DNA of 64,000 bases from assembly GCA_026770575.1 (NCBI GenBank), contig MU657177.1, positions 63,958 to 127,957 of the forward strand, given 5' to 3'. Made by a program: the position numbers and the translations under genes. The number at the start of each line of letters is the position of its first letter. Position 1 is the first letter of the stretch. The notes under the pieces were generated by a model. The model worked only from the letters and a program-made list of their open reading frames with translations. It was not told where the DNA came from and made no database searches. Source of the stretch: Pelagophyceae sp. CCMP2097 (Eukaryota; Sar; Pelagophyceae). Below, piece by piece: positions 22,164 through 32,136 of this stretch.

Positions 22164-25100
22164 TTACAGCGTGTCGACATACGAGAACATATCATCCTCC
22201 ACACGTTCCGGGCCCGGGTCCCGACGCGGCGGCGGCGGCGGTCTCGCGTGCCTCGCGTCGCGGAGGAGCTTCGCGAGCGGCGGCGCACGCGCGGGGTTGT
22301 CGAGCTGCGAGTATTCGCTAAAGTCGTCGACGGCTGCGCGGCTCTCTTCGAGCTGCGAGTACTTGCTGAAGTCGTCGGCTGCGGGGCCGTCGACGCAGCC
22401 GTCGACCTCGTCCAGAGCGTCGTATTCGTCGTCGTCGGACGGCGCCGCGCTGCGACCGCTCGCCGCCTGACCGTCGCCGTCCGTCGACAGTGGACGTGCG
22501 TCCTCGTGGGCGTCGGTGCCGGCCCTGCGCGCCGCTGGCTGCTGCTGCGCCGTCAGCTGCTGCAGCGCCGTCGGCCGCCGCGCGAGGTGCCGGGCGTCCG
22601 GCGCGCGGTCGTCGGCAGCGCCGTCGTCGGCGCTCCGGCTCAAGGCGTCGGCGCTGAAGACGTCGGTCGTGCCGTCCAGAGCGAGGATCGCTTCAACCGC
22701 GCGTCTTTCATTTCGCCAGGGCGTGGGCTGGACGCGGGCGTCGGGGTGGAGCTTGTGGGCGTGTTTTAGTTGTTGGCGGAGTTTAGCGTTCGTAGCGACT
22801 AAATGTTCTAGGACGTGAGACCACGACTCCACGTCTGAAGGACTTTCCGCCGGAAGACCGCCGACGACGGCTTCGACGGCGATGCGCACGGCGGCGTCCA
22901 GCGCGTCGACGGCCGCGCGCAAGCCGTTTGCAGCCGGCGACGCGTCCCTGGCGCCCTGCAGTTGCTCCAAGGCGGCCTCCCAAGCCGCCGCGGCGTCTGC
23001 AAGGCCGCCGGCCTTGAACGCCGCGGAGAACGCGTCGAGCGCCGACGCCGAAGCGTGTACGCGGCGCGCAGAGTCGAGGAAAATGTTTCCGTCTTGCGAG
23101 ATGTCCCCATTGCAAAAGGCGTCGTCCCAATTGTGAAGTGAAAGTCCAGAGACGTACGCCGCGTGCCTCGCCGCCGCGGCGCGCGCGTCGGCCTCTTGGA
23201 GAGCGAGCTTGCGGCGGAGGTCTGAGACTTCTGCGACGAGGTCCCCGAGGCTCCTTGGCATCGGCTTCAAAGGTTGAAGAGCGATCCGCACGGTGGCGCA
23301 CCTGTCCGCAAAGGCGAGCGTCGACGCCGACTCGTTCACGGAGCCGCGGCTCGGGCCGAGCGTCGCTATTAATGCGGTGCGGCATTCACCGCCTAACGAA
23401 TCCTGCAAAAGCCGGGTCAACTTGGAGTCTCGGAACGGGACATGCTTCCCCGGACCCGCATCGGCTAAAGCGGCGATGACGTTGCCCAGCGCCGCCAGCG
23501 AGGCGTTGATGGCCCGCGCCTCTGCGAGGCGTTTCCCCTGCGACTCGGTGCGTCGGACTCTTTCCGAGCCAGCCAGATCAACGAGTAAAAGTTTCGCCCC
23601 TTTCAAGTTGATGTGGACTGAGTTGTGGCCCGCTTTGAGGCTCGTCGATTCTGAGGGCGCGTCGGAGCGCGAGGTGGAGTCGTCGTCGTCCAAGTCGAAG
23701 TCGACTGTGGCCGTGAGGACGGTGTGCGAACGGCTCGACGTCGCCTACGCCACGACTCTCTCTCTCTCCTAACACATTACCATCCACTCGCTCATACTTG
23801 AGCTCTTCGCAGTTCAAGGCATCATGCCAAGCGTCCCCATCCGAGCCTCCGTCCAAGTCTCGGGCGTCCGCCGGCTCACGTTCATGAGCGTCGGCGCGAG
23901 CGCGCGGTGCCGCAGGCCAAACGCCACGAGCGCCTACGGTCGACGCCATGCGGTCGTGGCAGCCTCCCGACGCCAAGCAATGGGAAAACGCCATCACAAC
24001 GCACCTCTGCCTCGTGGATATCGTGGACGACGTATTCCCTTAAACCTTGCACGTAAAACCCGCACCCGGGGTGCTCGCGGACCTGCAAACACTCGTCCTG
24101 CGCCTTGCGTGGCGTCGCGCGGAACGCCTCCGACTCGCGGACCAGGGCCGGCGGAGGCCTGCGTTTGAAGGTTGCAACGAATCTCGTGACGTCGGGCCTT
24201 GCAACGAAGGACGCACTCGGGTGCGAGGAGGTCGTAAATCTGCTCGCAATAAATCTGCAAAAACGACATGGTCACGCGCCGCCGCCGAACCGGCGCCGCG
24301 TCGCCGGAAGAATCCTGCGAAGACGCGCTTTTGAAGGCGAGTCGGGGCTCTCCCGGGAGCCTTTTCCAGGCCCAGCTGCCCGCCGCGGACGCACGGTGAA
24401 GACGCGCTGGAGTGCTCGCGGGACGATGCCGCGGTCGGCGTCGCCGGGATTGCCGAGATCGAGGAGACCTGACGTGCCAGTGTTCCGTGCTTCGCGCGCG
24501 ACGACATTCCCCGCCGCCCCCTCGCCCCTGCTCTCGTGACTCATTCCGAGCAGGGGTGTATCCGAGCACAGGAGTGCGTCTTCCCGGTACACAGGAGTCT
24601 TACCCATCGTATGCGTCTTCCCAGTGCCTGTTTGCCCATAGGCAAAGATGGTCCCGTTCAGCCCCCGAAGCACCTGATCAACCTAAGCGGAGATTTCGAA
24701 AAAGGAGCTCTACGAGCCCTCGAAAGGCGCATACCACGGGCGCCTACGCGCGTCCGCGTGACGGGGCGCACGCGCGGACCGTACAGAGCGGCTCTCCCGC
24801 GGCCGCGGTGGCGGCGAGGGCGCACCGCGAGTTGTTCGTAGACTTGCTCTTGCCGCGAAAACGGGCCGAAACCGCAGTCAAAGGCGTACTCGCGAGACCC
24901 TAAACGCCTCTTGTGACTGTCGGACGCCCGGAACGCGCGTCATCATCCGACGGCGTCGTCTCGAGGCCGCGTCGCGAAGGACGCAGGTCTGCACGCCCGC
25001 CGCCGAGCTCCAGCCGGACGACCTACGAGGCTGCGTCTCGCGACCTGCCAAAAGGCGTCAGCGTGGTGGGGACAGACGGACCGCCGGCGTGTCGCCGCCG

Positions 25101-25319
25101 TGCTCGTCGACGCGGCCTACGTCCGCATCTCCGGTATATTTACGGGCCGACCGCTCGCGGGCGGGGCTGGGCGGTGGTGCCTTGGTATGGGACTATAAAC
25201 ATACTGTAGGACTCACACGAGGCCTCCCATGCGTTTGCATCCCCACTCTCCAAGAGTTCCTCGTCAAACGGCGGCCGCACGCGCACGCCCACGCGTAGCC
25301 GCGCCGCCGGACAAACCAT
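22164..25319 (-). CDS. Kinesin motor protein, multi-exon
   Basis: The start ATG is at 25319. The first exon reads [19 protein letters not shown], the usual beta-1 strand of the kinesin motor. Further exons give [20 protein letters not shown], the P-loop [11 protein letters not shown] (24637-24605), [35 protein letters not shown], switch I SSRSH (about 23740), and switch [10 protein letters not shown] (23582-23559). The rest of the motor continues in a 3' exon ([21 protein letters not shown]). After the motor comes a short helical neck and a roughly 300-residue Ala/Asp-rich tail that repeats [18 protein letters not shown] near the end. The motor is plus-strand-typical N-terminal and all nucleotide-contact motifs are kept. 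The subfamily cannot be assigned by eye. The intron positions around 24.7-25.2 kb are approximate. Confidence 0.9.
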
Positions 25320-25480
25320 GCAGCCGCCGCGCGGGCGCGCGCGACCCCGGCCGATGACCTCGCACAATGATTGTTCAACCGCCGGGATTTCGGCGAGACC
25401 AACCTAGGCCGTCCCGCGGCGTCGGACCGCTCCTGGGGGACACTGCGCGCCGCACCGCCGCCGTATAGCGCGCCGCGATA

Positions 25481-25502
25481 CCCCCCCCCCCCCCCCCCCC
25501 CC
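25481..25502 (+). repeat. 22-nt poly-C tract
   Basis: Twenty-two consecutive C residues lie 51 bp before the first in-frame ATG of the next gene, in the shared 5' region of the kinesin and the hypothetical gene. Confidence 0.98.
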
Positions 25503-25552
25503 AAGAGCGCTTTGCCGGCGTGTGGCCATCGTCGCGGGTGCGTCGCGGCGGC

Positions 25553-26056
25553 ATGCCTCATGCGCCGCGCCTCGCCGATGTGGCGCCGCGCCTCGCCGAT
25601 GGCGACGCGCGCGAGCCGTGCACGCCGCGGCGGCGCATCTCGCACCTCATCTCGAGGGCGCGGGAGATGGACGCTCCAAAGGACGCCCACAAGCGCGACG
25701 TCGTGATGCGGTCGTCTTCGACAAATACCCTCTCGATGCACTCGGCGCCGGCCGCGGCCGAGTTGGGCGAGGAAGTCGCGAGGTGGGGCAAGAAGATTTG
25801 CGGCCGGTACGTCATCGTCACGGCGTTTTTGCGTCGTACCGGCGAAGTACGCTTCGAAGTTTACGATTCCACCAAGTGCGCAAAACACTCGCTGACTTGC
25901 CGCCACGAGGACGTCCCGCACGACGCGCGCTCCGTCGCCGACGCGCGCTCCGTCGCCGAATTCGCGCGGACCATTGCCGACGACCTCCTTTTTGACGACA
26001 AAGGCCGGCTCGTCTTCGGCCCCGAGGTCCCCGCGACCTGGGTCTCCCACGACTGA
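25553..26056 (+). CDS. Hypothetical protein, 167 residues
   Basis: An open frame from the ATG at 25553 to a TGA at 26054-26056 has codon use and amino-acid texture like real genes here. It includes an ordered-looking core: GEEVARWGKKICGRYVIVTA, then a strand TGEVRFEVYDSTKC, then helices around AEFARTIADDLLFDDKGRLV. An internal duplication DARSVADARSVAEF is visible. I recognise no family. It starts 233 bp from the kinesin start on the opposite strand. It has no signal peptide or membrane segment. A start at the later ATG at 25667 (MDAPKDAHKRD) is also possible. Confidence 0.5.
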   Translation: MPHAPRLADVAPRLADGDAREPCTPRRRISHLISRAREMDAPKDAHKRDVVMRSSSTNTLSMHSAPAAAELGEEVARWGKKICGRYVIVTAFLRRTGEVRFEVYDSTKCAKHSLTCRHEDVPHDARSVADARSVAEFARTIADDLLFDDKGRLVFGPEVPATWVSHD

Positions 26057-26062
26057 CCGCCG

Positions 26063-26647
26063 GTGAAGAGCGACGCGGGTTGGAAGCAGCGACAGCACGC
26101 GTACGGCCCTGGCCCGCCCGCATGCCGGTCGCCACCCGGGCCTCGCGGCGCGCTCGGTCGCGCGCCGGCGCTGCTGCTGCGCTCGCACTGCGCGTGCTTG
26201 AGGAGCCTGCTCACGCCCATCCTCCGGCTAGTGACCTCGCCCAGCGGCGTCACGAAGCACGTCGCGCGCGACGCGCGCGCCGTGGTGCTGGCCGTGCGCT
26301 TGCTCGTCTGGCTGGACCGCATCTTCAAGCGTCGAGATGTCCTCGAGGGGCACACCGTCTACAGCTGCGTTTTCTCGCCCAACGGCAAGCGCGTCGTGAC
26401 GGCGAGCAAGGTCGAGACTGCGCGGCTCTGGGACGCCGAGACGGGCGCGCTGCCGACGACGGTCGAGGGCCACACTGGGCGCCTCTTCAGCTGCGCGTTC
26501 TCGCCCGACGGCACTCGCATTTTGACGGCTGGCATCGACAAGACGGCGCGGCTCTGGAATGTCATAACTTATTTGCAGGGCCTCGAGGCGACGAGCGCCG
26601 GCTTCTCATTGTCAGATGATCGAGTCCGTTTAGTTCGTGACGTCTAA
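26063..26647 (+). pseudogene. Truncated WD40-repeat gene copy
   Basis: The frame has no in-frame ATG before the first WD repeat; it opens only with a GTG. The segment LLTPILRLVTSPSG...ARDARAVVLAV corresponds to LLAPILWLASSPNA...ARNARAVASVA at the N-terminus of the WD40 gene at 54453-55919. It is followed by two blades (FSPNGKRVVTASKVETARLWDAETGAL and FSPDGTRILTAGIDKTARLW) and a short unrelated tail. The larger paralogue has about nine blades. Two blades cannot close a propeller. I read this as a decayed or partial duplicate; a missing 5' exon upstream is the alternative. Confidence 0.6.
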
Positions 26648-27095
26648 TCAAAGAAGGGACCTCGTAGTGGGGGGCTCCCCTTGGCAACCATCCCCACCGA
26701 TTTGGCAAGACGATACCACGCGGCGGCGCGCCTCTCGAGGGGCACCGGCGCGTCTCAGTCGAGGCAGTGGCAGTAATTTGGCAGTGAGGTGAGGGTTGAT
26801 TATTTATATCCCGGCAAAGAAGCGCAGACGCGGAGAACACCAGGCTGACCGCCGGCCCTGATCAGGAGCGACGAGTTATGCAACTCGTCGACGAGTTATG
26901 CAACTCGTACGATCAGGAGCGACGAGTTATGCAACTCGCCGGTCGGTTTTAAAGAGCACCAATGTCAGCCGGCTGGTGTATTCTTCCGGCGGCTCAGTTC
27001 GAGGGCGGGCGGGCCTTATATTCGCACGGCAGTAATTTGGCAGTAATTTGGCCGTCAATGATGCGAGAGTTCAGTTGGGCCCCTTTGCGGAGGCG
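26648..27095. other. Intergenic region with repeats
   Basis: There is no gene. It contains the palindromic repeats at 26860-26938 and two places with CAGTAATTTGG motifs (near 26770 and 27031-27050), which make it locally AT-richer than the genes around it. Confidence 0.6.
26860..26938. repeat. Three copies of an inverted-repeat unit
   Basis: CGAGTT-ATGC-AACTCG occurs three times. The first and third copies are carried in an identical 28-bp unit that starts GATCAGGAGCGA, and the middle one is in a shorter 23-bp unit. Each copy could form a 6-bp stem with a 4-nt loop. Confidence 0.9.
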
Positions 27096-28943
27096 TCAGC
27101 GGTCCGGGGCGGCAAACGAGGCCGGATCGTGGACTTTCCGCGGCGAGCGCTTGGTCGGCGCGGTGCCGCGCGGCTGCGTGACGGGGGGCCTTTTGTGTGC
27201 GAGCTGCTCGACGGAGGCGCCCGTCTGCCGCAGCAGAGCTGTTGAAGGCGCCGAACTGCGGCGCCTTTGAGGATTTTCCGGCAGCGCGGGCACGTCGAAC
27301 ACGGCCGGCTGCGCGTAGATGGAGTAGGCGGCGTATGAAGCGCTATACGAAGCGCTCTGGGAAGCGTCTTGGGTCTTCAACGAGAGGAAGGCTAAATGTC
27401 TCTTCAAAGTCGTCGTGTACCGCCGCTCAGCCGCGAGCGCCAACTCGAGGTCCTCGACGCGCGACGTAACGCGCGGCGTCTGCGAAGTCGATGTCTGCAC
27501 CGCGGGGAAGACCGACAGAGGCACCGACGAAGACAGAGGCGCCGTCGCCGATGGGGGCAGAGGCTCCGTCGCCGACAGGGACAGAGGCGCCGTGGCCGCC
27601 GGGGAAAAAGGCGCCGTCACCAACGGGGACAGTGGCGCCGTGACCGCCGGACCCGGCGCGAGCGCCTCGGGGATCGTCGACACGCTCCGCGACGCCTCGC
27701 GAGGCGCCAGCGGCTGCGGCGTGCCCTCGCCTGCGGGCTGCGCCGCGGCGCCGTCGAACCGCGGCGCCGCCGCCGTCTCCGCCGCCGCCGCTTGTGTCGC
27801 GGCGTGTTTAAAGTGCGGCGTCTCCGGCGGCGTCGAAATGAATGGCGTCGCGGCGTCGTCGGCGTGACATAGAACCTCTTGTAGCTGGGTGATCCGCAGC
27901 GCCGCGTCGTCGACTTTCTCAGAAAGACGCCTTTCAAATACAGAGTGGCGCCGGCCAGAGGCGCCGTCGCCGAGCGCTTCTTGCACCTGCGTGATCAACT
28001 GCGCGGCGTCGTCGGCGTGGCTGCTAATGCGCTGCACGCGCGTTTTTGCCGCAACCTCGACAGCGTCGGACTCATCCAGCAGAGCGCAATGCGCCTTCAA
28101 CTCTGCTTGCGACGACTTTAACTCGAGCGCCATGGCGTCGTGCTTCTCCTTCCACGAGTCGACGGCGACTTTGGCGGCGTCGCGCGCCGATTCGAAGCAC
28201 CGTTGGAAGGATTCCTTCTCCAACCTTAGAGCGCGCACCGCCGAAAGCGCCGAATTGCGCACGCTCACCACATCTCTTAAAGCCACGTCCCTTGCACCTC
28301 GAGCCTGGGCCGCCTCGAGCCGTGTTCGCTTTAAAGCGCCTCGAGCTGCGTCGAGCTCGAATTCGGTGCCACTCCGCAAAGAAGGCGCCCGCTTCATCAG
28401 ACGCCGCACGGGCACCGACCCCGACCCGGCAATTCGAAGATTCGAGACGGAAGACGCCGAAGAAAGCAACATCGATGCGAAAGCGTCGTCGGAAGATGCC
28501 GCCTCGAGAACAGACCCCTCGATTACCACCGCGTCGACGGCCGCCGCCGCCGCCTCGACGAGCGCCGCGTCGATGAAAGCCGCGTCGACGTGCGGCGCCT
28601 CGACGGGCAGCGCTCTGGCAGCATCGAGCGCCGTGCTACCGCCGCCGCTCGCCGCCTCGCCGCCGTCCGCGGGGCTCTGCGAGCCGGGCGTGTGCGCCGG
28701 CGCGAGCTCCGTGCTCGGCGCGGCCGCGGGCGCCTCCGCGGGCACCTCGGCTTCCCAAGCGCCGCGGAGCGCCGTGCCGCCCATGCTCGCCGTCCGCGCG
28801 AGGTGCGACGCGGTGGTGGCTTCGTCGTCGAAGAAGTCGGCGGGGACGAGCTTGGCTGGCGGAGGATCAATGGCTGGCGGAGGGTCCTTGGCAGGCATCA
28901 TGGCTGGCAGAGGGTCCATCAAAGGATCCATCAACGGATCCAT
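27096..28943 (-). CDS. Coiled-coil, low-complexity protein of unknown function
   Basis: One long frame without visible introns runs from the ATG at 28943 (MDPLMDPLMDPLPAMMPAK), 615 residues. The N-terminal third is Ala/Glu/Pro-rich with tandem MDPL and Ala-Val-Asp strings. The centre (about residues 215-370) is Leu/Glu/Lys/Arg-rich with heptad character (ALRLEKESFQRCFESARDAA). After it comes a set of degenerate PLSPSATA-type repeats, then a second short helical piece (EDLELALAAERRYTTTLKRHLAFLSL). No catalytic domain is seen. It may be a structural or scaffolding protein; that is a guess from composition. The frame also stays open upstream of this ATG to 29039, so the true start could be further 5'. 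Confidence 0.65.
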   Translation of the reverse strand: MDPLMDPLMDPLPAMMPAKDPPPAIDPPPAKLVPADFFDDEATTASHLARTASMGGTALRGAWEAEVPAEAPAAAPSTELAPAHTPGSQSPADGGEAASGGGSTALDAARALPVEAPHVDAAFIDAALVEAAAAAVDAVVIEGSVLEAASSDDAFASMLLSSASSVSNLRIAGSGSVPVRRLMKRAPSLRSGTEFELDAARGALKRTRLEAAQARGARDVALRDVVSVRNSALSAVRALRLEKESFQRCFESARDAAKVAVDSWKEKHDAMALELKSSQAELKAHCALLDESDAVEVAAKTRVQRISSHADDAAQLITQVQEALGDGASGRRHSVFERRLSEKVDDAALRITQLQEVLCHADDAATPFISTPPETPHFKHAATQAAAAETAAAPRFDGAAAQPAGEGTPQPLAPREASRSVSTIPEALAPGPAVTAPLSPLVTAPFSPAATAPLSLSATEPLPPSATAPLSSSVPLSVFPAVQTSTSQTPRVTSRVEDLELALAAERRYTTTLKRHLAFLSLKTQDASQSASYSASYAAYSIYAQPAVFDVPALPENPQRRRSSAPSTALLRQTGASVEQLAHKRPPVTQPRGTAPTKRSPRKVHDPASFAAPDR

Positions 28944-29039
28944 AGCTGGCGAACCACTAACCACCACGTCACCCGCCGCCGCCCGCGGGCAGAGCGACCA
29001 CGCCACAACAGGGCTCCGCAAGTGACGAACAAAAGTCAA

Positions 29040-29491
29040 CGGAGACTCGTGACAACCTTTACTGCACTAAGTCTTTCAGTTTTTGCCGAACTTTCCGTTT
29101 TCGCGATAACGTCATCCACACCCTTTTCAACGCCAAAGTGCTGTAGCCGCGAGCGTGTCCACAGAAAGCCCCCGGATGGGATCCAGCGCCGGCGCGCTAG
29201 ACTCGGGCCTCTGCGAAGGCCGAGATTCCGACGGTGATGCGGTGCGTAGAACGGCCGGGAGACGCCCGAGGAAGACGCCCGGGACGCCGCTCCCCAATTC
29301 TCCTCGGTCCAAAAAGCCTCGCGCCCTTGCGACGGCTCAAGAGACGGCTCCCCCGCACACCTTTGACTTTCACAAGAAAGTCAAAGTTGCACAAACTGAC
29401 ACAGAACTTTCTTGCAATTGTTCGAGTTCTGTGAAAGTGCACTTTCGCACGACGCTTTCATTGAACAGACGTTATTCCGACTACGAACGCG
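29040..29491. promoter_or_regulatory. Divergent intergenic region with a cluster of inverted repeats
   Basis: The region separates a minus-strand gene from the ABM-membrane gene. Within 29361-29446 there are three inverted repeats: an 11-bp perfect stem with a 4-nt loop, an 8-bp stem with an 18-nt spacer, and a 14-bp perfect palindrome. It is AT-richer than its flanks. Confidence 0.6.
29361..29386. repeat. Perfect 11-bp inverted repeat
   Basis: CTTTGACTTTC at 29361-29371 is the exact reverse complement of GAAAGTCAAAG at 29376-29386, with ACAA between them. Confidence 0.95.
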
Positions 29492-31701
29492 ATGGCCGTC
29501 GCCCCGGCGGCTTCCTTCGTCACGTGTGTAGTGCGCATCCGAGTGCCGCGCGAACTGCCGGAAGCGGCTTTGGAAGAATGGGCGGCTGGTATAGGAGAGG
29601 CCCAAAAGGCGTTTCCGGGTTTCGTCTCTCGCCGTCTAATCGAACTCCCCGTTCCCCAAAACGAACCACGCTCGTTACAACGTTTGCTCAAGTTCGCCGG
29701 GTCGTCGACGTTGAAGGCGTACGCGAGGATGAACGAATGGATCGAATCTGACGAGCTTAAATACTGGAAACAGCAAGCGGAGAAGCGAAACGCGGCGTCC
29801 GAAGACGGGAAACCTTTGTAAAAGTCCGGCGGAGACGGCTGCGAGGCGGTCGACAGACCCGCGACGGCCCTCGACGGATCCTCGACGGCCCTCGACGGCC
29901 CTCGACGGATCTGTCTCCGGGGCCTTTCGACGGGGCCCTAAAAGACGCAGGCGACTGCCTCGCCTGCGTCTTGACGGCTGCGTATCTCCGCAGGCTCGGC
30001 GTTTTAGTGGAGCACCGCATGGTCGCCCACGCCGTCGGGATGATCACCGTGCCCGCCGGCGAGCTCGGCAGCGAGCTTGCGGCGAGCGGGCCGCCGCCAA
30101 AGTGGAGGATGTGCGTCCTCATCGAGATTTGGGTCTTTGGCCTCAACGTCCTCCACAGCGCAAAGCAGCGTCCTGGAACCTGTGGAATGCGAGGCATGCC
30201 AGGGGCGTCGAATCGGCCGCTTTTACACGCTTCCCTAGGCTACGCGAAGACCAAGGTGGCGCTGGCGCGGACGGTGGATCCCGCGCCTTTGGATTTGCTC
30301 ATCATCTTAGCCGTCATCGTCCCCGTCATCATCTATCTCACTTTACCTCTCACGCTCGCGGTTCCGTTTATTAAAAACTGGGTCGCGCGGCGGTCCCCGT
30401 CTACAAACTTTGTTGTGAGGACTGTCGAGGACGGATTTGAATTGTTTACGCAAGAAGACCCGCCTCCTTTATTCAACGACGCCGTCCAAAGGCGGTTTGC
30501 CCTTGTAGAACGAAGGCTGGAGTTCCTCCGCAACGCTGGGTTGAAGGACCGCGCCATGCTCGAAGATGCGATATTACACAGCGGCGAGTCGACGCCGAGG
30601 CAAGCCAGACTTGTCAAGTTTCCAAAGGCCGAGCGGCCCGCGGCGCCGCGCGACACGGAAGGTCCCGAACCCGACGGTCTCGACGACATCCGCCTCACCG
30701 CAGACGGCTCGGACGACGTCGAGACGGGCGCGGACGGCGGCTTCGACGGCGGCCTCGACGGCGGCCTCGACGGCGGCGTTGGGTTAGACAGCTGCGACGC
30801 CTCGGCGGGCGTGTCATCCGGAGAGGCCCAGGAAGTGACAATCGTGGGCCGTCACTCAGTCCGGTGGGAGTGCGAAGGGCCTTTTGAGGACTGGTGCGGG
30901 GCCATCGAGGCGGCGATGCGGGCAGCGTCCAAGGAGCAGTTCCGCGGCCTCGACGTCTTCCAGGAAGAAGCCTCGGAATCGGCGACAAGGAAGCACGTGT
31001 GCGTCTTTCGCTTTTCGACTTTTGAAGCTGCCAGAGGCTGGCTTCGAAGTTCGCAAAGGGCGGCGTTCCTGGCGCAGCTGGAGAATTACGTCGACGAACC
31101 GTCAGATTACGACACTTTGGATGACGACGGCGCGGCCGCGCCGAGCGAATCGGAGAGCAAGCTCGCGGAAGCGGACGTCTTCGCAGGGGCGCCTCGAAGG
31201 CGGAGGGACAACGACCGCGGTGAAAGGAATTTGTTCGGCGACGTCTTGATGGGCGACGTCCGCTCTAGAGTGCGACCGCCGCAGCCGTCGCTGTACAAGG
31301 TGGCCATCCTGTCGACGTTCGGCCTCTTCCTCGTCTCGTGGCCCACGAGTGAGTGTTTGGGCTTCTCACACGTGTGTTTGGGCTCCTGGGTCGTGCATCC
31401 GCCGTTTTACGAGACAATTTCGATTTCCGCGCTAGGCGTGCACGTGGCTCCCGCGCTGGCGGGCGAGATGCCGAAGCTGGCGGCGCTGCTGTGTTTGACT
31501 TCGATCAATGTGGTGCTGAACGTTTACTTTGGAGCTCCACTACTGTACTTCTTCTTCTCCGCCTGGCTCAAAAGGCAACCAAAGACGAAGCGGCCCGGCG
31601 TCATCGTCACCGTCCTCGTGGCCGGCTTCCCGTCAGACCTCTCCAAGGTGGTGGCGCTGCTGGCGTACTTTGCAGCGCTTGGATTCGCAATCGTCTTCTG
31701 A
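29492..31701 (+). CDS. Duplicated ABM-domain membrane protein
   Basis: Exon 1 (ATG 29492) encodes an antibiotic-biosynthesis-monooxygenase (ABM) dimeric alpha/beta-barrel half: FVTCVVRIRVPRELPEAALEEW, then IGEAQKAFPGFVSRRLIEL, then SSTLKAYARMNEWIESDELKYW. After an intron starting GTAAAAG at 29819, the second exon gives the typical PPPKWRM-CVLIEIW membrane entry and a long hydrophobic run (LLIILAVIVPVIIYLTLPLTLAV). An acidic linker with GGLDGG repeats follows. Then a second ABM-like unit appears (VGRHSVRWECEGPFEDW, FRFSTFEAARGWLRSSQRAAFL) and a second set of membrane segments (YKVAILSTFGLFLV, LLCLTSINVVLNVYFGAPLLYFFF, VVALLAYFAALGFAIVF). Bacterial ABM-membrane proteins (COG3224-like) have one such set; here it is doubled in one chain. 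The enzymatic role is unknown. The acceptor of intron 1 is uncertain. Confidence 0.75.
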
Positions 31702-32136
31702 TTAAGGAACGCTGGGAAATCGCCTTCTGAAGGGATCGCGGCGCAGGAACCACGCTCTGCAACTCTCGAGGCATCGACGTCGCCCGGAGAGGCGATCCGC
31801 AGGCCGTCTGCTTTGTAGGGCCGTGTAGAGGCGCCTCGCTGGTGTCGTCGGCTGCTCCGTTGGGCCGTATAGAGGCGCGCCTCTGGTGTCGTCGTGGCTG
31901 CTCCGTTGGGCCGCGTAGAGGCGCTGGTGGTGCGGAGCAGTGCCTCTCTGGTGGTGCCTCGTCGTCGTCGTCGCGACGAGTCGGAGGCCGAAGTGTCGAG
32001 TCGAGGCCCACGTGTCGCCGTGGGCCACGAGTCGAGTCGAGGCGGAGTCGAGCCCGGAGTCGTCGCCGAGTCTGTGACTCTCTCTCGCTTGACCCAGAGC
32101 ATTTTGTCGAGTCGACACAGCCCGAGCGACACAGCC
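31702..32136. promoter_or_regulatory. 5' region of the acyl carrier protein gene with imperfect repeats
   Basis: No gene is supported here. Imperfect 44-46-bp repeats lie at 31818-31935, followed by GAGTCGAG-rich sequence up to the ACP start. Confidence 0.5.
31818..31935 (+). repeat. Imperfect ~45-bp tandem repeats
   Basis: Units start GGGCCGTGTAGAGGCGC (31818), GGGCCGTATAGAGGCGC (31862) and GGGCCGCGTAGAGGCGC (31908). The first two share GGTGTCGTCG and GGCTGCTCCGTT; the third diverges after 20 bp. Confidence 0.8.

Noticed and set aside
26860..26938. Palindromic repeats as a possible CRISPR array
   Set aside because: There are only three units, there are no unique spacers of constant length, no cas genes are present, and the surrounding genome is eukaryotic.
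27889..29025. 378-codon plus-strand open frame
   Set aside because: It is antisense to the coiled-coil gene; its Ser/Ala-rich composition is typical of reverse-complement shadows here.
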